A DNA stretch of 64,000 nucleotides from Luteibacter sp. 9135 (lineage in GTDB: Bacteria > Pseudomonadota > Gammaproteobacteria > Xanthomonadales > Rhodanobacteraceae). The stretch covers positions 2,659,501 to 2,723,500 of the forward strand of contig NZ_JQNB01000001.1 of the NCBI RefSeq assembly GCF_000745005.1, given 5' to 3'. The notes beneath the pieces are model-generated. The model saw only the letters and a list, made by a program, of their open reading frames with translations. It did no database searches and had not been told where the DNA came from. Position 1 is the first letter of the stretch; each line of letters opens with the position of its first letter. Shown in pieces: positions 26,919 to 39,200 of the stretch. Made by a program: the position numbers and the translations under genes.

Positions 26919-29900
26919 GTGATCCGACGCCTGTTCCCGTTAATGCTGCTTGTGCTCGCCCGCATGGCCATGGCCATGCCGGATGTGCCGTTGCGCCCTG
27001 CCGACGCGGAATGGCTGCGCCATCATCCGGTGCTCATCGTGGGGGCGTATCCGGAGGGCTACCCGCCTTTCGAGGAACTGCGCGACGGCGAGCTGGAAGG
27101 CCTGGGCCCGGATTACCTGCGCGAACTGGCCGGCGAGCTGGGCGTGACGCTGCAGACGCGGGAATACCCCAGCTGGCCGGCGTTGCTGGCCGCGCTGGCG
27201 AAAGGCGAGATCGACGTGGCGACCTCGGTCACCCCGCTCGAACAGGGCATGCCGGGTATCCGGGTGGGCGCCACGTACTTCGAATCGCTTCCCGCGCTGG
27301 TGGAGCGCATCGATGCGCCCATCGTCCATCGCCCGGGCGACCTGCGCGGCAAGCGGCTGGCGGTGCACACCGGGTATTTCGACATCGCCGCGCTGCGCCG
27401 CGAGTTGCCCGATACCACGCTGGTGGAGACGGCCTCCACCGCGGAGGCGCTGGGCCGGGTAAGCCGGGGCGATGTGGATGCCTACCTGGACAACCCTTAT
27501 TCGGCGCGCGAGTTCGTCGCGCGCCTGCGCCTGGACCACGAATTGCGCGTCGGCAGCCCCGTGGCGCTGCCGATCAGCGCGCTGGCCTTCGCGGTGCCGG
27601 CCTCCCGTGCACCGCTGGGCCGCGCGCTTGATCACGCCCTGGGCGAACTCACGGCCGCCGACCACGGCCGCCTGCGCGCGCGCTGGGTGGGGCGCGACAT
27701 CGCTCCGCGGCCCCGCGAGGCCGGTATTCCGCTGAGCGAGAAGGAAAAAGACTGGCTGCGGGCGCTGCCGCCGCTGCGCCTGGGCGTGGACCCCAGCTAT
27801 GCGCCTTTCAGCCTGATCACCGGCCGGGGCGAGGCGGAGGGTCTGTCGCTGGATTACGTGCGCGAAATCGCCGCGGAACTGGGCATCCGGGTCACCCAGG
27901 TGCCCAGCGAGAACTGGGCCGGCACCGTGGAGCGCGTGCACCGAGGCGAGGTGGATGTGGTGGCCGCGATCAATCCGCAGAGCGCCACGGCACCCTTCCT
28001 GGAGCCGAGCGTGCCCTACCTCGACTTCCCGATCATGATCGTCACCCGCGAAGGGGCACCCACCATCGCCGGTCGCGACGACCTCGCCGGCAAGCGCGTG
28101 CTGGGCAACACGACCCGTGAGCCGATCCGCCGGCTGCTGTCGCGTATCCCGGGCGTCCAGGTGGTGTCGGTCGATACCGAGGCGGAAGGCTTGCGCCGGC
28201 TCGCGGCGGGCGAGGGCGATGCGTTCGTCGGCAACCTGGCCTCCGTGGATTACCTGATCCGCGACAACTTCCTCGGCCAGCTCAAGGTGGCCGCGCCCAC
28301 GGGCGACAGCGAGGCCATCGCCATCGGCGTGCGGCGCGAGCTCGCGCCGCTGGTGCCGCTGATCAACCGCGTGCTGGTCAACCTGTCGACGCACCGCCAG
28401 CAGGAGATCCGCAACACCTGGTTCGCCTCGCATTACGTGGTCGGCCCCACCTGGCGCGAGATCGCCGGACGCGTGGCGCCGTTCGTGGCGGTGTTGCTGG
28501 CCTCGTTGATCGCGATCAGCTACGCCTACCTCAACCTGCGTCGCGAGACTCGCCGGCGCGAACGCACGGAGCGGCGCCTCGCCGAGGTCACTGCCCACGT
28601 GCCCGCGGTGGTGTACGAAGCGGTGCGCGGTCTCGACGGCACGTATGCCATGGCCTACGTGGGCGGCGATCCGCAAAGCATCCTCGGCATGGAGCCCGGC
28701 CAGTTGCTGGCCGCGGGCGAGGCCATGCTGGCGCCCGTGCCGGAAGACGACCGCGAGGCCCTGCGCGCCGCCTTCGAGCGTTCGGCGCGTGAGCTCACGC
28801 CATTGCATGTCACCGTGCGCGCGCACGTCGGCGGGCGCACGCGCTACCTCAGCTCCGACGCGGTACCGCTGGCCGCCGCCGACGGCAGCGTGCGTTGGAA
28901 CGGCTACTGGGTGGATGTAACCGCACAGGAGCTGGCCTCCCGCGGCATGGCGCATGCCCGCGACGAAGCCGAGGCCGCCACGCGTGCCAAGAGCGACTTC
29001 CTGGCCACGATCAGCCACGAGATCCGCACGCCGATGAACGGCGTGATCGGCCTGCTCGACGTGCTGGAACGCACGTCGCTGGATACCGACCAGCGCAAGA
29101 TGGTCTCGACCATCGAGCACTCAGCGGAAGCCCTGCTGCACATCCTCGACGACGTGCTGGATTTCTCCAAGATCGAAGCGGGGCACCTCACCTTCGACCC
29201 GCGTCCGGCCGATCCGCGCGGCATCGTCGAAGGCGCCATGGCGATCATGGCGGCGCAGGCGGAATCCAAGGGACTGCGCCTGGAGGCCTCGTTCGATCCG
29301 GCGCTGGCCCCGGCGCTGACCGTCGACGACGGGCGCCTGCGCCAGGTGTTGCTCAACCTGCTGGGCAATGCGATCAAGTTCACGGCCGAAGGCTCGGTGC
29401 TCATGGCGGTACACGTGGATGAACACCACGGCGCACGCCAGCGCCTGCGTTTCGTCGTGCGCGACACCGGCATCGGCATCCATGCGGCCAAGCTGCGGCA
29501 CGTGTTCGCGCCGTTCAGCCAGGCCGAATCCTCGACCACCCGCCGTTTCGGCGGCACCGGCCTGGGCCTGACCATCGCCCGGCGACTGGTCGAACGCATG
29601 GGCGGCCACATCGTCATCGAGAGCGAGCCTGGGCAGGGCACCACGGTCACCGTCACCCTGGAACTGATGATCGCCGAGGTGCCCGTGCCCGCGCAGGCGC
29701 AGGGTGGCGATGCGTCCGTAGCGTCGGTGCCGGCGCGCGATGCACGGATCCTGCTGGCGGAAGACCATCCGGTGAACCAGGAGCTGGTCCGCGTGCAGCT
29801 GGCCTTGCGCGGCTACCGCTGCGACGTGGTGGACGATGGCGTGGCCGCGCTGGAGGCTCTGGCCGCGCGGGAATACGACCTGTTGCTGGTGGACTGCCAC

Positions 29901-30485
29901 ATGCCGCGTATGGACGGCTATGCGGTGGCAACGGAGGTGCGTCGTCGTGAAGCCGGGAGCACGCGCCACCTGCCCATCGTGGCGATGACCGCGGATGCGC
30001 GCGCCGAGCAGCGCGAGCTGTGCCGCGCCGCGGGGATGGACGACCTGCTGCGCAAGCCGATCCGGCTGGACGCCTTCCACGCGGCCGTGGCCCGTTGGCT
30101 CGGCGACGAGCGTATACCCGATGTGGACATGGACCGGATGCGTCGCGCGTTCGGTTCGGACGAGAACATCGCCAGCGTCATCGATGCCGGCGTGCAGGCC
30201 ACGCGCGAGGCGCTGGCGCGGTTGGATGCGGTGGCCGTGCATGCCGAGACAGAGGCCGTGGCCGGCTGGATTCATCACGTGCTCGGGGGCGTGCACGTGT
30301 TCGGGCACTCGCCGGTGGGCCACCGGGGCGAACGCATGGAGCTCGCCCTGCGCGAAGGCGCCGCGGTGGATGACGATGCGTTGCGCGACTTCGCCGCGGA
30401 TGTCGCCACGTTCACCGATGGGCTGGAGCGCCTCGCGATTCGCCTGCGCCGGAACGCGCCCGCCCCGCCGGACGCTCAGTCGTAG
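26919..30485 (+). CDS. EvgS/BvgS-like hybrid sensor histidine kinase
   Basis: A four-step phosphorelay kinase of 1188 residues. It has a signal segment and two periplasmic solute-binding (venus flytrap) domains in tandem (about 25-235 and 250-500). A transmembrane helix (about 519-540), a PAS-like domain, HisKA (H700 in [11 protein letters not shown]) and HATPase (N-box [17 protein letters not shown]) follow. A receiver (D992 in [10 protein letters not shown]) and an HPt domain (H1120 in HHVLGG, where the usual Lys is Gly) complete it. The GTG at 26919 is chosen because the upstream in-frame ATG at 26817 would overlap the divergent regulator gene. The ligand is unknown. Its 3' end overlaps greB by 10 bases. 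Confidence 0.92.
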   Translation: MIRRLFPLMLLVLARMAMAMPDVPLRPADAEWLRHHPVLIVGAYPEGYPPFEELRDGELEGLGPDYLRELAGELGVTLQTREYPSWPALLAALAKGEIDVATSVTPLEQGMPGIRVGATYFESLPALVERIDAPIVHRPGDLRGKRLAVHTGYFDIAALRRELPDTTLVETASTAEALGRVSRGDVDAYLDNPYSAREFVARLRLDHELRVGSPVALPISALAFAVPASRAPLGRALDHALGELTAADHGRLRARWVGRDIAPRPREAGIPLSEKEKDWLRALPPLRLGVDPSYAPFSLITGRGEAEGLSLDYVREIAAELGIRVTQVPSENWAGTVERVHRGEVDVVAAINPQSATAPFLEPSVPYLDFPIMIVTREGAPTIAGRDDLAGKRVLGNTTREPIRRLLSRIPGVQVVSVDTEAEGLRRLAAGEGDAFVGNLASVDYLIRDNFLGQLKVAAPTGDSEAIAIGVRRELAPLVPLINRVLVNLSTHRQQEIRNTWFASHYVVGPTWREIAGRVAPFVAVLLASLIAISYAYLNLRRETRRRERTERRLAEVTAHVPAVVYEAVRGLDGTYAMAYVGGDPQSILGMEPGQLLAAGEAMLAPVPEDDREALRAAFERSARELTPLHVTVRAHVGGRTRYLSSDAVPLAAADGSVRWNGYWVDVTAQELASRGMAHARDEAEAATRAKSDFLATISHEIRTPMNGVIGLLDVLERTSLDTDQRKMVSTIEHSAEALLHILDDVLDFSKIEAGHLTFDPRPADPRGIVEGAMAIMAAQAESKGLRLEASFDPALAPALTVDDGRLRQVLLNLLGNAIKFTAEGSVLMAVHVDEHHGARQRLRFVVRDTGIGIHAAKLRHVFAPFSQAESSTTRRFGGTGLGLTIARRLVERMGGHIVIESEPGQGTTVTVTLELMIAEVPVPAQAQGGDASVASVPARDARILLAEDHPVNQELVRVQLALRGYRCDVVDDGVAALEALAAREYDLLLVDCHMPRMDGYAVATEVRRREAGSTRHLPIVAMTADARAEQRELCRAAGMDDLLRKPIRLDAFHAAVARWLGDERIPDVDMDRMRRAFGSDENIASVIDAGVQATREALARLDAVAVHAETEAVAGWIHHVLGGVHVFGHSPVGHRGERMELALREGAAVDDDALRDFAADVATFTDGLERLAIRLRRNAPAPPDAQS

Positions 30486-30976
30486 GACACGTCCATGATC
30501 GCGAAGCGCGTGCGCCCGCCGGGCAGTTCCGCGTCGAACTCGTCGTCCAGGCGTTTCTTCAGCACGGCGCGAGCCATGGGCGAGTCGATGCTGATCCAGC
30601 CCTTGCGTGCGTCGGTCTCGTCGGGCCCGACGATGCGATAACGCACCGTCTCGCCGCTTTCCACGTTTTCCAGGGTCATCGTGGCGCCGAAGAACACGGC
30701 GTCGCGTTGCGAGGGCGCGGCCTCGACCACCTTCAGCGCCGGGATGCGCTTGCTGAGGTAGTGTGCGCGACGATCGATCTCGCCGAGCTGCTTCTTCCGA
30801 TAGGTGTACTCGGCGTTTTCCGACCGATCGCCCTCGGCGGCGGCCGCGGCCAGCGCCTTGACCACTTCGGGCCGCACCGTGTGCCACAGGTGGTCCAGTT
30901 CGGCCTTCAGGCGTTCGAATCCCTCGCGCGTGATGATCGCGGTGGACGAGGGGGAGGGCGGGCGCCAGCGACTCAT
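30476..30976 (-). CDS. greB: Transcript cleavage factor GreB
   Basis: RNA-polymerase secondary-channel factor that rescues backtracked complexes. The 166 residues comprise the N-terminal coiled coil with the acidic tip ([15 protein letters not shown]) and the C-terminal FKBP-like domain ([11 protein letters not shown]). GreB rather than GreA is favoured by the Tyr/Arg-rich tip and overall pattern. The ATG at 30976 starts [10 protein letters not shown]; a 61-residue upstream extension is low-complexity and rejected. Confidence 0.9.
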   Translation of the reverse strand: MSRWRPPSPSSTAIITREGFERLKAELDHLWHTVRPEVVKALAAAAAEGDRSENAEYTYRKKQLGEIDRRAHYLSKRIPALKVVEAAPSQRDAVFFGATMTLENVESGETVRYRIVGPDETDARKGWISIDSPMARAVLKKRLDDEFDAELPGGRTRFAIMDVSYD

Positions 30977-31226
30977 GGCGTCGCCTTCGGAACCAGGGAT
31001 ATGCGCGCGCCGCCGCCTAGCGCATAGCGGACGCCCGTCAGGGCTCGCTGCGGAAAAAGTGTGTCGGCGTCGGCGAGGGCATGGCGCGGCATGGCTAATC
31101 CTTAAGAATCTCCTGAACAAGTGTACGCAACGATATGCCGTTACGAGAAAAATCGTCATATGCCCGCTTGAGTCCGGGGCGTGCGGCGGGTAACGTGGCC
31201 GCCACTGCCTGACCCTGAGTCCCTAC

Positions 31227-32768
31227 ATGTCCTTTCGCGTGCCGCGTCCGCTTCTCTTGCTTCCCCTGGCGGTCCTCGCCGGTTGCGCTTCCAGCGGCGG
31301 TACACCGCGCGCGGGCAAGGTCACGCCCCAGGTCAATGCCCTCTACGACCGCATGAACCAGGCCAGCAAGGGCTACGAGGCGGCCATCGACCAGGCGCGT
31401 CGCGGCGATACCCCACAGGCGGCGCAGACGCGCAAGCAGGCCCTCGACCAGCTCAAGGATGCCTCCGCCCGCTGCAGCCTTACCCCGGGCTGCGATCCCC
31501 AGCGTTTCGCCGCCGTTTTCGACCGGCTGCTGCGTCTTAAGGATGGCAGCTTCATCGAGGGCGAGGACGCCGACGATACCGAGCAGGGTGCCGAGGTGGG
31601 CGTACAGCCCGGCGACGCCAACCTGCCCGGATCGGTGGCGGTCGGCTCGCTGCCCGCGGCGCAGCGTAGCGTCACCATGTTGAAGGGCCACCAGTTCTCC
31701 GACCTGATGGTGATGAACGGGCCGGTCAAGGCGGCGCTGGAGCTGTGGCTGACGCAGCTGCGGCCCAACCTGATGGACGCCTACGTCAACTACCAGATGA
31801 TGCGTTACAAGATGTGGCCGGCCTACAAGAAGGCCGACCTTCCCGAGGCGCTGCTGTTCGGCATCATGGCCAAGGAATCCGGCGGCAAGGTGCATGCGGT
31901 GTCGCGCTCGGGCGCGTCGGGCCCCCTGCAGTTCATGTACGCCACAGGCCTGCGTTTCGGCCTCAGCAACGCCGACGGCTTCGACCAGCGCTTCGATCCG
32001 ACCATGGCCGCGCAGGCCAACGCGGAGTACATCGACGAACAGCTGGCCGCGTTCAACAACAACCTGGAAATGACCCTGGCCGCCTATAACGGCGGGGAAG
32101 GGCGCATGCGCCGCATTGCCGCCGGCAGCCCGGGTGCCAGCTTCTACGATCCGCAGATCTACGGGCAGATGTCGGCCGAAACCCGCGATTACGTGCCCAT
32201 GGTACTGGCCGCCGCCTGGCTGTTCCTGCATCCGGACAGCTACCACCTGCGCTGGCCCAAGATCGACGGTGAGCCGGGCCAGATCGTGCTCAAGCGACCG
32301 GCCTCGCTGTCGGAGCTGACAATCTGCCTGGGCTCGTCGCAGGACATGCCCGAGGGCTGGTTTCGCACGCTGCGCAACCTCAATCCGCGCCTCGACCCGC
32401 AGATCAGCCAGCCGGTGGGTGCGCGCCTGGAGGTCCCCAAGCAACTGGAGAAAGCCTACGCGTCCAGCTGTGCCGACGGCCCTTGGCCCATCCTCGCGTC
32501 CGACCTGCACAACGCGGCGAAGATCGTCGCGCCGCCGCCGCCCGCCGCGACCTCGGCCGCTCTGGCCGGTGGCGGATCGTCGTCGTCCTCATCGTCGCGG
32601 GCGTCATCGTCCGCCTCGCGCAGCTACACCGTGCGCAGCGGCGACACGCTGGTCAGCATCGCGCGCAAGAGCAGCTGCGCGGATGTCGAGGACATCGCAC
32701 GCCTGAACGGCCTCAAGGGCCACCAGTTGAAGGTAGGGCAATCCATCCGCGTGCCGGTCTGCCGGTAA
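31227..32768 (+). CDS. MltD-like membrane-bound lytic transglycosylase with LysM
   Basis: Cell-wall lytic enzyme of 513 residues. It is a lipoprotein by its LAGC lipobox (Cys about 20). An SLT domain follows with catalytic Glu in GIMAKESGGK, then SRSGASGPLQFMYATG and the family's TLAAYNGGEGR. A Ser/Pro/Ala-rich linker leads to a C-terminal LysM repeat (YTVRSGDTLVSIA ... LKVGQSIRVP) for peptidoglycan binding. The unusually long insert before the SLT domain (about 30-150) is not assigned. It is divergent from greB with a 250-base gap. Confidence 0.88.
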   Translation: MSFRVPRPLLLLPLAVLAGCASSGGTPRAGKVTPQVNALYDRMNQASKGYEAAIDQARRGDTPQAAQTRKQALDQLKDASARCSLTPGCDPQRFAAVFDRLLRLKDGSFIEGEDADDTEQGAEVGVQPGDANLPGSVAVGSLPAAQRSVTMLKGHQFSDLMVMNGPVKAALELWLTQLRPNLMDAYVNYQMMRYKMWPAYKKADLPEALLFGIMAKESGGKVHAVSRSGASGPLQFMYATGLRFGLSNADGFDQRFDPTMAAQANAEYIDEQLAAFNNNLEMTLAAYNGGEGRMRRIAAGSPGASFYDPQIYGQMSAETRDYVPMVLAAAWLFLHPDSYHLRWPKIDGEPGQIVLKRPASLSELTICLGSSQDMPEGWFRTLRNLNPRLDPQISQPVGARLEVPKQLEKAYASSCADGPWPILASDLHNAAKIVAPPPPAATSAALAGGGSSSSSSSRASSSASRSYTVRSGDTLVSIARKSSCADVEDIARLNGLKGHQLKVGQSIRVPVCR

Positions 32769-32785
32769 GCGGTAAGGGCCCCGTA

Positions 32786-33229
32786 TTACGCCAGCGCGCT
32801 GGGCGCCATCCAGCGCGAAGACGCCTCGCGCGTATCCGACGTGGACAGTTCCTTGATCTGTCGCATCAGCCGGAGGATCTGGCGATGCAGTTCATCCATG
32901 CCCGGACGGCGTGAGCCCAGGGTCTCGTGGTAGACCGCGGCGACCCACAGGGCGACGCCACGCGCGGCAATCAGCGGATTGTCCGACCGCGCCTTGCCCA
33001 GGCCCACTTCGGGGCCGTGGCCATGGGCACTGTAGCGCTCGTCGGGCGGCGTGCCGTAGCGGTGAGGGAAATCGCAGGCCGCGGCCTGCTCCATCTCGCG
33101 CCTGACCAGCTGCTGCAGGTCGGCATGGGCCCGGACCGGCAGGGAAAGCACCACGCGCTCGATATCGGCAAGCTGTCGACGCAGGCGGATCTCGCGGCTC
33201 ACGGCAATGAGATGGGTGACCAGGCGCAT
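32786..33229 (-). CDS. Hypothetical protein, helical
   Basis: A 147-residue soluble protein, mostly helical in pattern, with no signal peptide or motif I recognise. The central part has a Gly/His-rich loop (SAHGHGPEVGLGKARSDNP) and the C-terminal half is amphipathic (MDELHRQILRLMRQIKEL). The ATG has GAGG upstream. It converges with the transglycosylase gene and lies 130 bases after psd would begin a new unit on the same strand. Confidence 0.65.
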   Translation of the reverse strand: MRLVTHLIAVSREIRLRRQLADIERVVLSLPVRAHADLQQLVRREMEQAAACDFPHRYGTPPDERYSAHGHGPEVGLGKARSDNPLIAARGVALWVAAVYHETLGSRRPGMDELHRQILRLMRQIKELSTSDTREASSRWMAPSALA

Positions 33230-33359
33230 GATGACTTACCTCGGGCTGACGCTTTCAGCAGGCACCGGGTTCCTCCCCCATGGAGTGGCCGGTCGCCGGG
33301 AGCATACCCCCTGAGCATCCCGAAATGAAGATATTTTCGTCACTTTGTGACGCGGGAGG

Positions 33360-34214
33360 TCAGTCGTGGGGTCGCGCACCGACCCAGCGGCCGAGGCGCT
33401 GCCCGACCATGACCTGCTGTTGGGGCTGTAGGTCGTCCAGGGCGTAGCCCTCGGGAAGGAGCAGGATGACGGTGGAGCCCATGTTGAACCGGGCCATTTC
33501 GCCGAAGCGCTCCAGGGCCACGCCGCGCCCGCGACAGTCCTTGCGGATGATGGACGAGGCATAGGGTGGGATGGCCATGCCGTCCCAGACGGTGGCCACG
33601 CTGGAGACCAGGATCGCCCCGACCATCACCGAGACGAACGGCCCGTGTTCGCCGTCGAAATGGCAGACCAGGCGCTCGTTGCGGGCGAAAAGGCGCGGGA
33701 TGTCCTGCACCGCGAATGGTGCGACGCTGAAGATCCGGCCCGGCACGTGGGTGGTGCCGGTAAGGGTGCCGGCCAGCGGCATGTGCACGCGGTGGTAATC
33801 GCGCGGCGAGAGGTAAACCGTGACGAAGCTGCCATTGCGGAAAGGTACGGCGGCGGCGTCGTCGCCCAGCAGCTCGGCGGCGGTGTATTCCTGGCCCTTG
33901 GCCTGGAAGATACGGCCGTCACGAATCCGGCCGGACTGGCTGATTCGGCCGTCGGCCGGGCACAGCAGGGTCGTGGGATCGTCGTCCGGGCGGCGCGCGC
34001 CCGGTTTCAGCTTGCGGGTGAAGAACGCATTGAAGTGCTGGTAGGCCAGCGGGTCCGGCTGCGCGGCCTGGCTCATGTCCACGTCGTAGCGCTGGACGAT
34101 CTCCCGGATGAGGAAGTTCTTCCAGGGCGCCCATGCCCAGCGCGTCGCCCAATAGACGATCCGCGAGAGGAACCGGTGCGGGAGGATGTACTGCAGCAGG
34201 ACCTTTGGCTTCAT
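33360..34214 (-). CDS. psd: Phosphatidylserine decarboxylase proenzyme
   Basis: Makes phosphatidylethanolamine from phosphatidylserine at the inner membrane. The 284 residues match the proenzyme length. The self-cleavage site is MGST ([13 protein letters not shown]), where Ser becomes the pyruvoyl group; the canonical LGST has Met here, which is usual in relatives. The charge-relay stretch [11 protein letters not shown] is present. It lies 44 bases after the secreted-hydrolase gene on the same strand and could be read from that operon or its own promoter. Confidence 0.95.
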   Translation of the reverse strand: MKPKVLLQYILPHRFLSRIVYWATRWAWAPWKNFLIREIVQRYDVDMSQAAQPDPLAYQHFNAFFTRKLKPGARRPDDDPTTLLCPADGRISQSGRIRDGRIFQAKGQEYTAAELLGDDAAAVPFRNGSFVTVYLSPRDYHRVHMPLAGTLTGTTHVPGRIFSVAPFAVQDIPRLFARNERLVCHFDGEHGPFVSVMVGAILVSSVATVWDGMAIPPYASSIIRKDCRGRGVALERFGEMARFNMGSTVILLLPEGYALDDLQPQQQVMVGQRLGRWVGARPHD

Positions 34215-34258
34215 CGGGGGAGTATAGGCGACCGCCGGCCCTCGCCGCAGCGCCCCGG

Positions 34259-36202
34259 CTACTTCACCACCGGCAGCTCCAGCCAGGTGCCGTCGGCGCC
34301 GCCGCGGAACACCTTTTGCGTAGCCTTTTTATAGTCGCCCGGCTTCGCATTGAAGATATTCGGCACGAACGTCTGCGGGTTGCGGTCGTACAGCGGAAAC
34401 CAGCTGGACTGGACCTGCACCATCACGCGGTGCCCGGGCAGGAAGACGTGGTTCACCGTGGGCAGCGGAAAGCGATAGGCCTGGGCCTTGCCTGGTACCA
34501 GGGCTTTCGCGGTGGCGTAGCCCTCGCGGTAGCGCCCGCGGAAGATCTCCATGGCCACCGGCAACTGGTAGCCACCCATGGACGGTTCCGCTTCCACCTC
34601 GTCCGGGTAGACGTCGATCAGCTTCACCACCCAGTCGCTGTCGGTGCCGCTGGTGGAAGCGAGCAGGTGGACCAGGGGCTCGCCAGCGATGCCCATCGGC
34701 TGGGTCAGCACCGGCGACACGTAGGTCAGCACATCGGTGCGCGTGGCGAACTGACGCTGGTCGTCCACCAGCCATTCGGGCCAGCTGTCTTCACGGTCGG
34801 CCACGCCGTGCGACCACGACTGGATGGGACGCATGCGGTACGGCACCGGCTTCGCCGGATCGGACACATAGGCGTCCTCGCCCGTCGCGGGTGCCGTCGT
34901 GCCAAACGTGCCGTCCGCGCCCACGAACCAGCGTTGCATCGTCGGCGCGCAGCCCGTGCGGCAAGCGGACGGCCAGGTGTCCAGCTGGCGCCAGGTGTTC
35001 GCGCCGGTGACGAAGGCGTTGACCGGTGCGATGTCCGCGCGCGGCGCATCATCCTTCAGGTAGCGGGCGAGGAACGGTCGCAGGATCGTCTGGCGAAACG
35101 TGGTGGCCGTGTTGCTGCCCAGGTCGATCGCACCGATGGTGTTGCCCTTCTCCCAGGTCTTGGCGTGGCGCCAGGGACCCAGCACGAGCCAAAGTTTCTC
35201 GTGGTTCGGGTCGCGCGGGGCCAGCGCCCGGTACACGGCCATGTCGCCGTAATTGTCTTCCTGGTCCCACAGGCTGTGCACGAGCATGGTCGGCACGGTC
35301 ATGGGCTCGTTCGCTGCGACCTTGTCCAGCGCCTGGTCCGACCAGAAGCTGTCGTAGGCGGGGTGCGCCAGGATCTTCTGCCAGAACCCCAGGGCTTCCA
35401 TGCCGTAGGCACGGCCGATGTCGCCGGCGGAGCCGCCCTTGAGATAAAGGTCGTAGTCGTCGCGGTAGCCGGTGCTCCAGCCGATGTCGCTGCCGCGCGA
35501 GTTCACCATGCCGTAGATGTAGGGAATCATCTGCTGGCGGAACGCGCCGCGATGGAACCAGTCGTCGCCCATCCAGCCGTCGATCATCGGGTTGATCGGC
35601 ACGGCCACCTTGAGGGCGGGATGGGGGCGGATGGTGGCGACCATCGCCTCGAAACCGTCGTAGGAGATGCCGATGATGCCGACCTTGCCGTTGGACTCCG
35701 GCACGTGCTTCACCAGCCAGTCGATCGTGTCGTAGATGTCGGACGATTCGTCGATGGCGGTGGGGTTGCCGTGGCCGATCGGCGGCCGGTTCATGACGAA
35801 GTCGCCTTCCGAACCGTGCTTGCCGCGAATGTCCTGGATCACGCGGATATAGCCGTCCTGCACCACGACGTCGGCCGGGTTGTCGTAGCCGCGCAGGGTG
35901 CTGTCCAGGTGGGGGCTGTCGTTGCGGTGGCCCATGCCGTCCGCGCCGTAGGGCGTGCGCGTGAGCAGGATGCCGGCATGCGTGCTTCCTTTGGGCACCA
36001 GGATCACGGTGTGCAGTTTCACACCGTCGCGCATGGGAATCTCGACGGTGCGGCGCACGTAGTCGAAACCGGTGTCGGTGGGAACGAAGTGTGCCGGCGT
36101 TTCGGTCGGCAGGGGAGTGTCCGGGGCCGTGTCGCCGAACGCCGGGGTCGCGAGGACCCCGGCGGCCAGTGCGACGATGGCCAGTCGCAGGAGTGGATGC
36201 AT
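34259..36202 (-). CDS. Secreted CocE/NonD hydrolase, alpha-amino-acid ester hydrolase-like
   Basis: A 647-residue secreted alpha/beta-hydrolase (signal cut about after AFG, residue 23) with an X-Pro dipeptidyl-peptidase C-terminal jelly roll. The nucleophile is S180 in GISYDGFEA. The acid lies in LWDQEDNYG and the His in GPWRHAKTW. The block [19 protein letters not shown] closely resembles the beta-lactam-acting alpha-amino-acid ester hydrolases of Xanthomonas. Physiological substrates are probably amino-acid esters or small peptides. It lies 10 bases after the TonB-dependent receptor gene and is likely cotranscribed. Confidence 0.88.
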   Translation of the reverse strand: MHPLLRLAIVALAAGVLATPAFGDTAPDTPLPTETPAHFVPTDTGFDYVRRTVEIPMRDGVKLHTVILVPKGSTHAGILLTRTPYGADGMGHRNDSPHLDSTLRGYDNPADVVVQDGYIRVIQDIRGKHGSEGDFVMNRPPIGHGNPTAIDESSDIYDTIDWLVKHVPESNGKVGIIGISYDGFEAMVATIRPHPALKVAVPINPMIDGWMGDDWFHRGAFRQQMIPYIYGMVNSRGSDIGWSTGYRDDYDLYLKGGSAGDIGRAYGMEALGFWQKILAHPAYDSFWSDQALDKVAANEPMTVPTMLVHSLWDQEDNYGDMAVYRALAPRDPNHEKLWLVLGPWRHAKTWEKGNTIGAIDLGSNTATTFRQTILRPFLARYLKDDAPRADIAPVNAFVTGANTWRQLDTWPSACRTGCAPTMQRWFVGADGTFGTTAPATGEDAYVSDPAKPVPYRMRPIQSWSHGVADREDSWPEWLVDDQRQFATRTDVLTYVSPVLTQPMGIAGEPLVHLLASTSGTDSDWVVKLIDVYPDEVEAEPSMGGYQLPVAMEIFRGRYREGYATAKALVPGKAQAYRFPLPTVNHVFLPGHRVMVQVQSSWFPLYDRNPQTFVPNIFNAKPGDYKKATQKVFRGGADGTWLELPVVK

Positions 36203-36212
36203 GGCGGTTCCG

Positions 36213-39200
36213 TCAGAAGTCGTAGGTGACGCCGAAACGTGCGTAGCGCGGCTGGGTGTAACCGATGACCTGCTGGTAGCCGTCGTTCACCGAGTTCTTG
36301 CTGCCCGACACCGGGTTGCTGCGCTGCGAGCGTTGCTGGTTCAGCGCGTTGAATACCGAGGCGGTGAAGGCCAGCTTGCGATCGGCCCATAGCGGACGGT
36401 ATTCGATGTTGACGTCGACCAGTTCCTCCCACGGCTCGCGACCCTTTGCGCCATACGCCGACGGCTCGCCGAAGCAGAAGTGGTAGTAGCTGCCGTAGCC
36501 GGACGGGTCGCTCTCGTCCGCACCGTAGCGGCCCAGGCAGGACTTCGGCAGGCCCGACTGGATCAGCAGGTTGGCCGAGACCATCCATTCCGGCGCGACC
36601 TGGTACGAGCCGTACAGCTTGATCTGGTGCTTGCGGTCGTTGGCGAGGTAGCCGTTGGCGTAGTTCATCAGCGTGGCGTAGTCCCAGTCACGCGAGGCGG
36701 CCACCGAACCCTGGCCCACATCCGAGCGCACCTGGCCTTCGGTGTTGCCGTAGCTGCGCGAATACAGGTAATCGACCTTGCCCGACCACGTGCCGTCGAA
36801 CGGATGCGACAGGTACAGGTCCAGCCCGTAGTAGTTGCGCTTGAGGTGCGGGAAGCCGAAGTCGGCGTTGGTCACGGTGACATCGGTGTAGCCGCCGCTG
36901 GCCTTGGCCAGCTGGTAGACGTTGGCCCGGCCCGGATTGGACAGGTAGCAGCTGCCTACCGTCACTGCGTCGATGTCCGCCCCCTGGGCCACCGCAGCGC
37001 GCGTGATCGCACCGTTGTCGCACACGTCGTCCAGTGCGTTGCGCAGCTTGCGCACCGTGGCCTTCGCGCCGGCCACCCAACTGGGATCGAGCTGCTTGTC
37101 CAGGCCGAGGATGTATTCGTCCTGGTACTCGGACTTGATGTTCTTCGCGCTGACCGTCTTCGGGTCGGGCGGCTGGCCGTATTCGCCGTTGGGCGATACC
37201 GCGCCGCCGGTGGCTGACTGCACGAAGGTGACCCCGGTGGGCAGGCCGCCGGCGTCGATACCCGTATAGGTGAAGTACTGGTTGGTGGCCAGCGACCCGG
37301 ACGAGGTGCGCAGCGCGACCGAGGCGGGCATGGCCAGGAAATAGCGTCCCGCGTTGCCGTACACCTTCATGCTCGAGTCGCCATTCACGTCCCAGCTGAA
37401 GCCGAGGCGCGGCGCCCACTGCGGCTTGGTGAGCTTCAGGTACGGCTGCCCGGCGGGGTTGTAGTTGGTGAACTGGTCGTTGCGCAGGCCCAGCGAGAGC
37501 AACAGGCGGTCGGTGACCTGCCAGTCGTCCATGACGTATTGCGCGCGCTGCTTCACGCGCACCGAGGCCAGCGTGTTGTAGTGCCGGTAATACCCGTAGT
37601 AACCCGTCTGGCCGCCGGGATAATTGGCCGGCTTGTCGACGAACGGGCTGTCGCTGATGTTGAGGTTGGGATCGCCCTTGGCATACCAAAGTTCGTAACC
37701 GTCGCCGCCGATGGTGGTGCCATCGTCGATGTCACGCGAGTCCTGGTTGTCGATGCCCGCGGTGATCGAGTGGTCGCCGGCCTTGTAGTTCAGGTCCACG
37801 CGCAGGTTGCGGTTGGTCGACTGGTGATCGGGGTTGTCCACCGTGTCCAGCGTCTGCCCGTTGCTGATCGGCGTGCCGCCGTTCAAGGCCGGGTTCTGCT
37901 GGCTGACGTTGCCCAGGAACGGGCCGGTGACGCCGGTGGCCGGCGGTTCGTTGTAGTAAGTCAGCTTCGACTTGCCGTACAGCGCGGTGAGGGTCAGGTT
38001 GTCGGTGATGTAGCTGGTGAACTTGGCCGAATAAACCATGGCGCGGGTCTTGTACGTCGAATCGGTGCTGGCGAAATCGCCCACCGTGTTCGTGTCGTAG
38101 TCATAATTGTACTTGTTGCCGTTGGAACGGTGGGTCTGGTTGACGCCGGTCAGCTCGAGGATATTGCTGTCGTTGATGTTCCAGTCCAGCTTGCCGTACC
38201 ACTTCGGGTCCTTGTACGTGTAACGGGTGTCGTAGGCGTGGTTGACGTCGCCGATGCTGTTGCCCTTGCTGCGCTGCATTTCCACCGCGGCGAAGGCGTA
38301 AAGCGTGTCCTTGATCAGGGGGCCGCCGGCATACGCGCTGACCGTGGTGCTCCACTCGTGGTTGTCGTCGTTGCGCTGGTTGATCGTGCCCGGTGGCGCG
38401 GGGTTGTCGTGGCCGTAGGTGATGTTGCGTGCGCTGGCGCGCGCGAAATCCGGCTCCCACAACACCTGCACACCGAAGTGCCATTCGTTGGTGCCGCGCT
38501 TGCCCACCTGGCTTATGACGCCGCCGTCCGAGCGGCCGTACATCGCCGAGTAGCCGCCGCTGAGTATTTCCTGCTGGTCCACCGCGCCATAGGGCAGGGT
38601 GACGCCGCCGAAGCCGCTGAGCGGGTCGGTGGTGTTCATGCCGTTGATGTAATACGCGTTCTCGGAGACCGCGGAACCCGCGAAGCTGACCAGACTGCCG
38701 CCGAACGCGTTCTGGAAACCGGAATAGCCGGGCGAGGCGCCCGGTGCCAGCAGGGCGATCGCCTCGGCCGAGCGCTGCAGCGGCAGGCGCGCCATGTCGG
38801 CCGCCGTGATCACGGTGCTGGAGGCGACGGTGGCGACGTCGATCTTCGCCACCTGCGTGGCCGAGACGGTTACCTGGTCGAGCTGCTGTGCCGAGGCCGA
38901 CGAGCCGGCGGACGCGAACGAGACATCGGTGGCTGCACCGACGCGCAGGGTGACGTTGTCACGCGAATCGATCACCTGGCCGTTGGCCTTGAGTGACACC
39001 TTGTACGTGGCCAGCGGCAGCGCCTCGGCGACATAACGGCCGCGCGGATCGACGGCCACCTCGCGGGTGAGGCCGTTGCTGCCTTCGATCAGCACGGTTT
39101 CCCCGGCGGCGACCGGCGCGCTGCCAGCGATGCGGCCGGTGGTGGCCTGGCCGTAGGCCACGCCGGTGAGCGAAGCCGCGACGGCGGCACATAACAGGCT

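Noticed and set aside
26940..29120. 726-residue minus-strand frame inside the hybrid kinase gene
   Set aside because: Mirror of the kinase reading frame with biased composition (Arg, His, Gln, Gly); all kinase motifs are on the plus strand.
33440..33490. Psd self-cleavage motif as MGST instead of LGST
   Set aside because: Noted as odd at first, but the Gly-Ser-Thr needed for pyruvoyl formation is intact and Met at this position is known in relatives.
34133..36229. 698-residue plus-strand frame opposite the secreted hydrolase
   Set aside because: Val/His/Gly/Arg-rich antisense shadow; the minus frame carries the catalytic Ser, Asp and His motifs.
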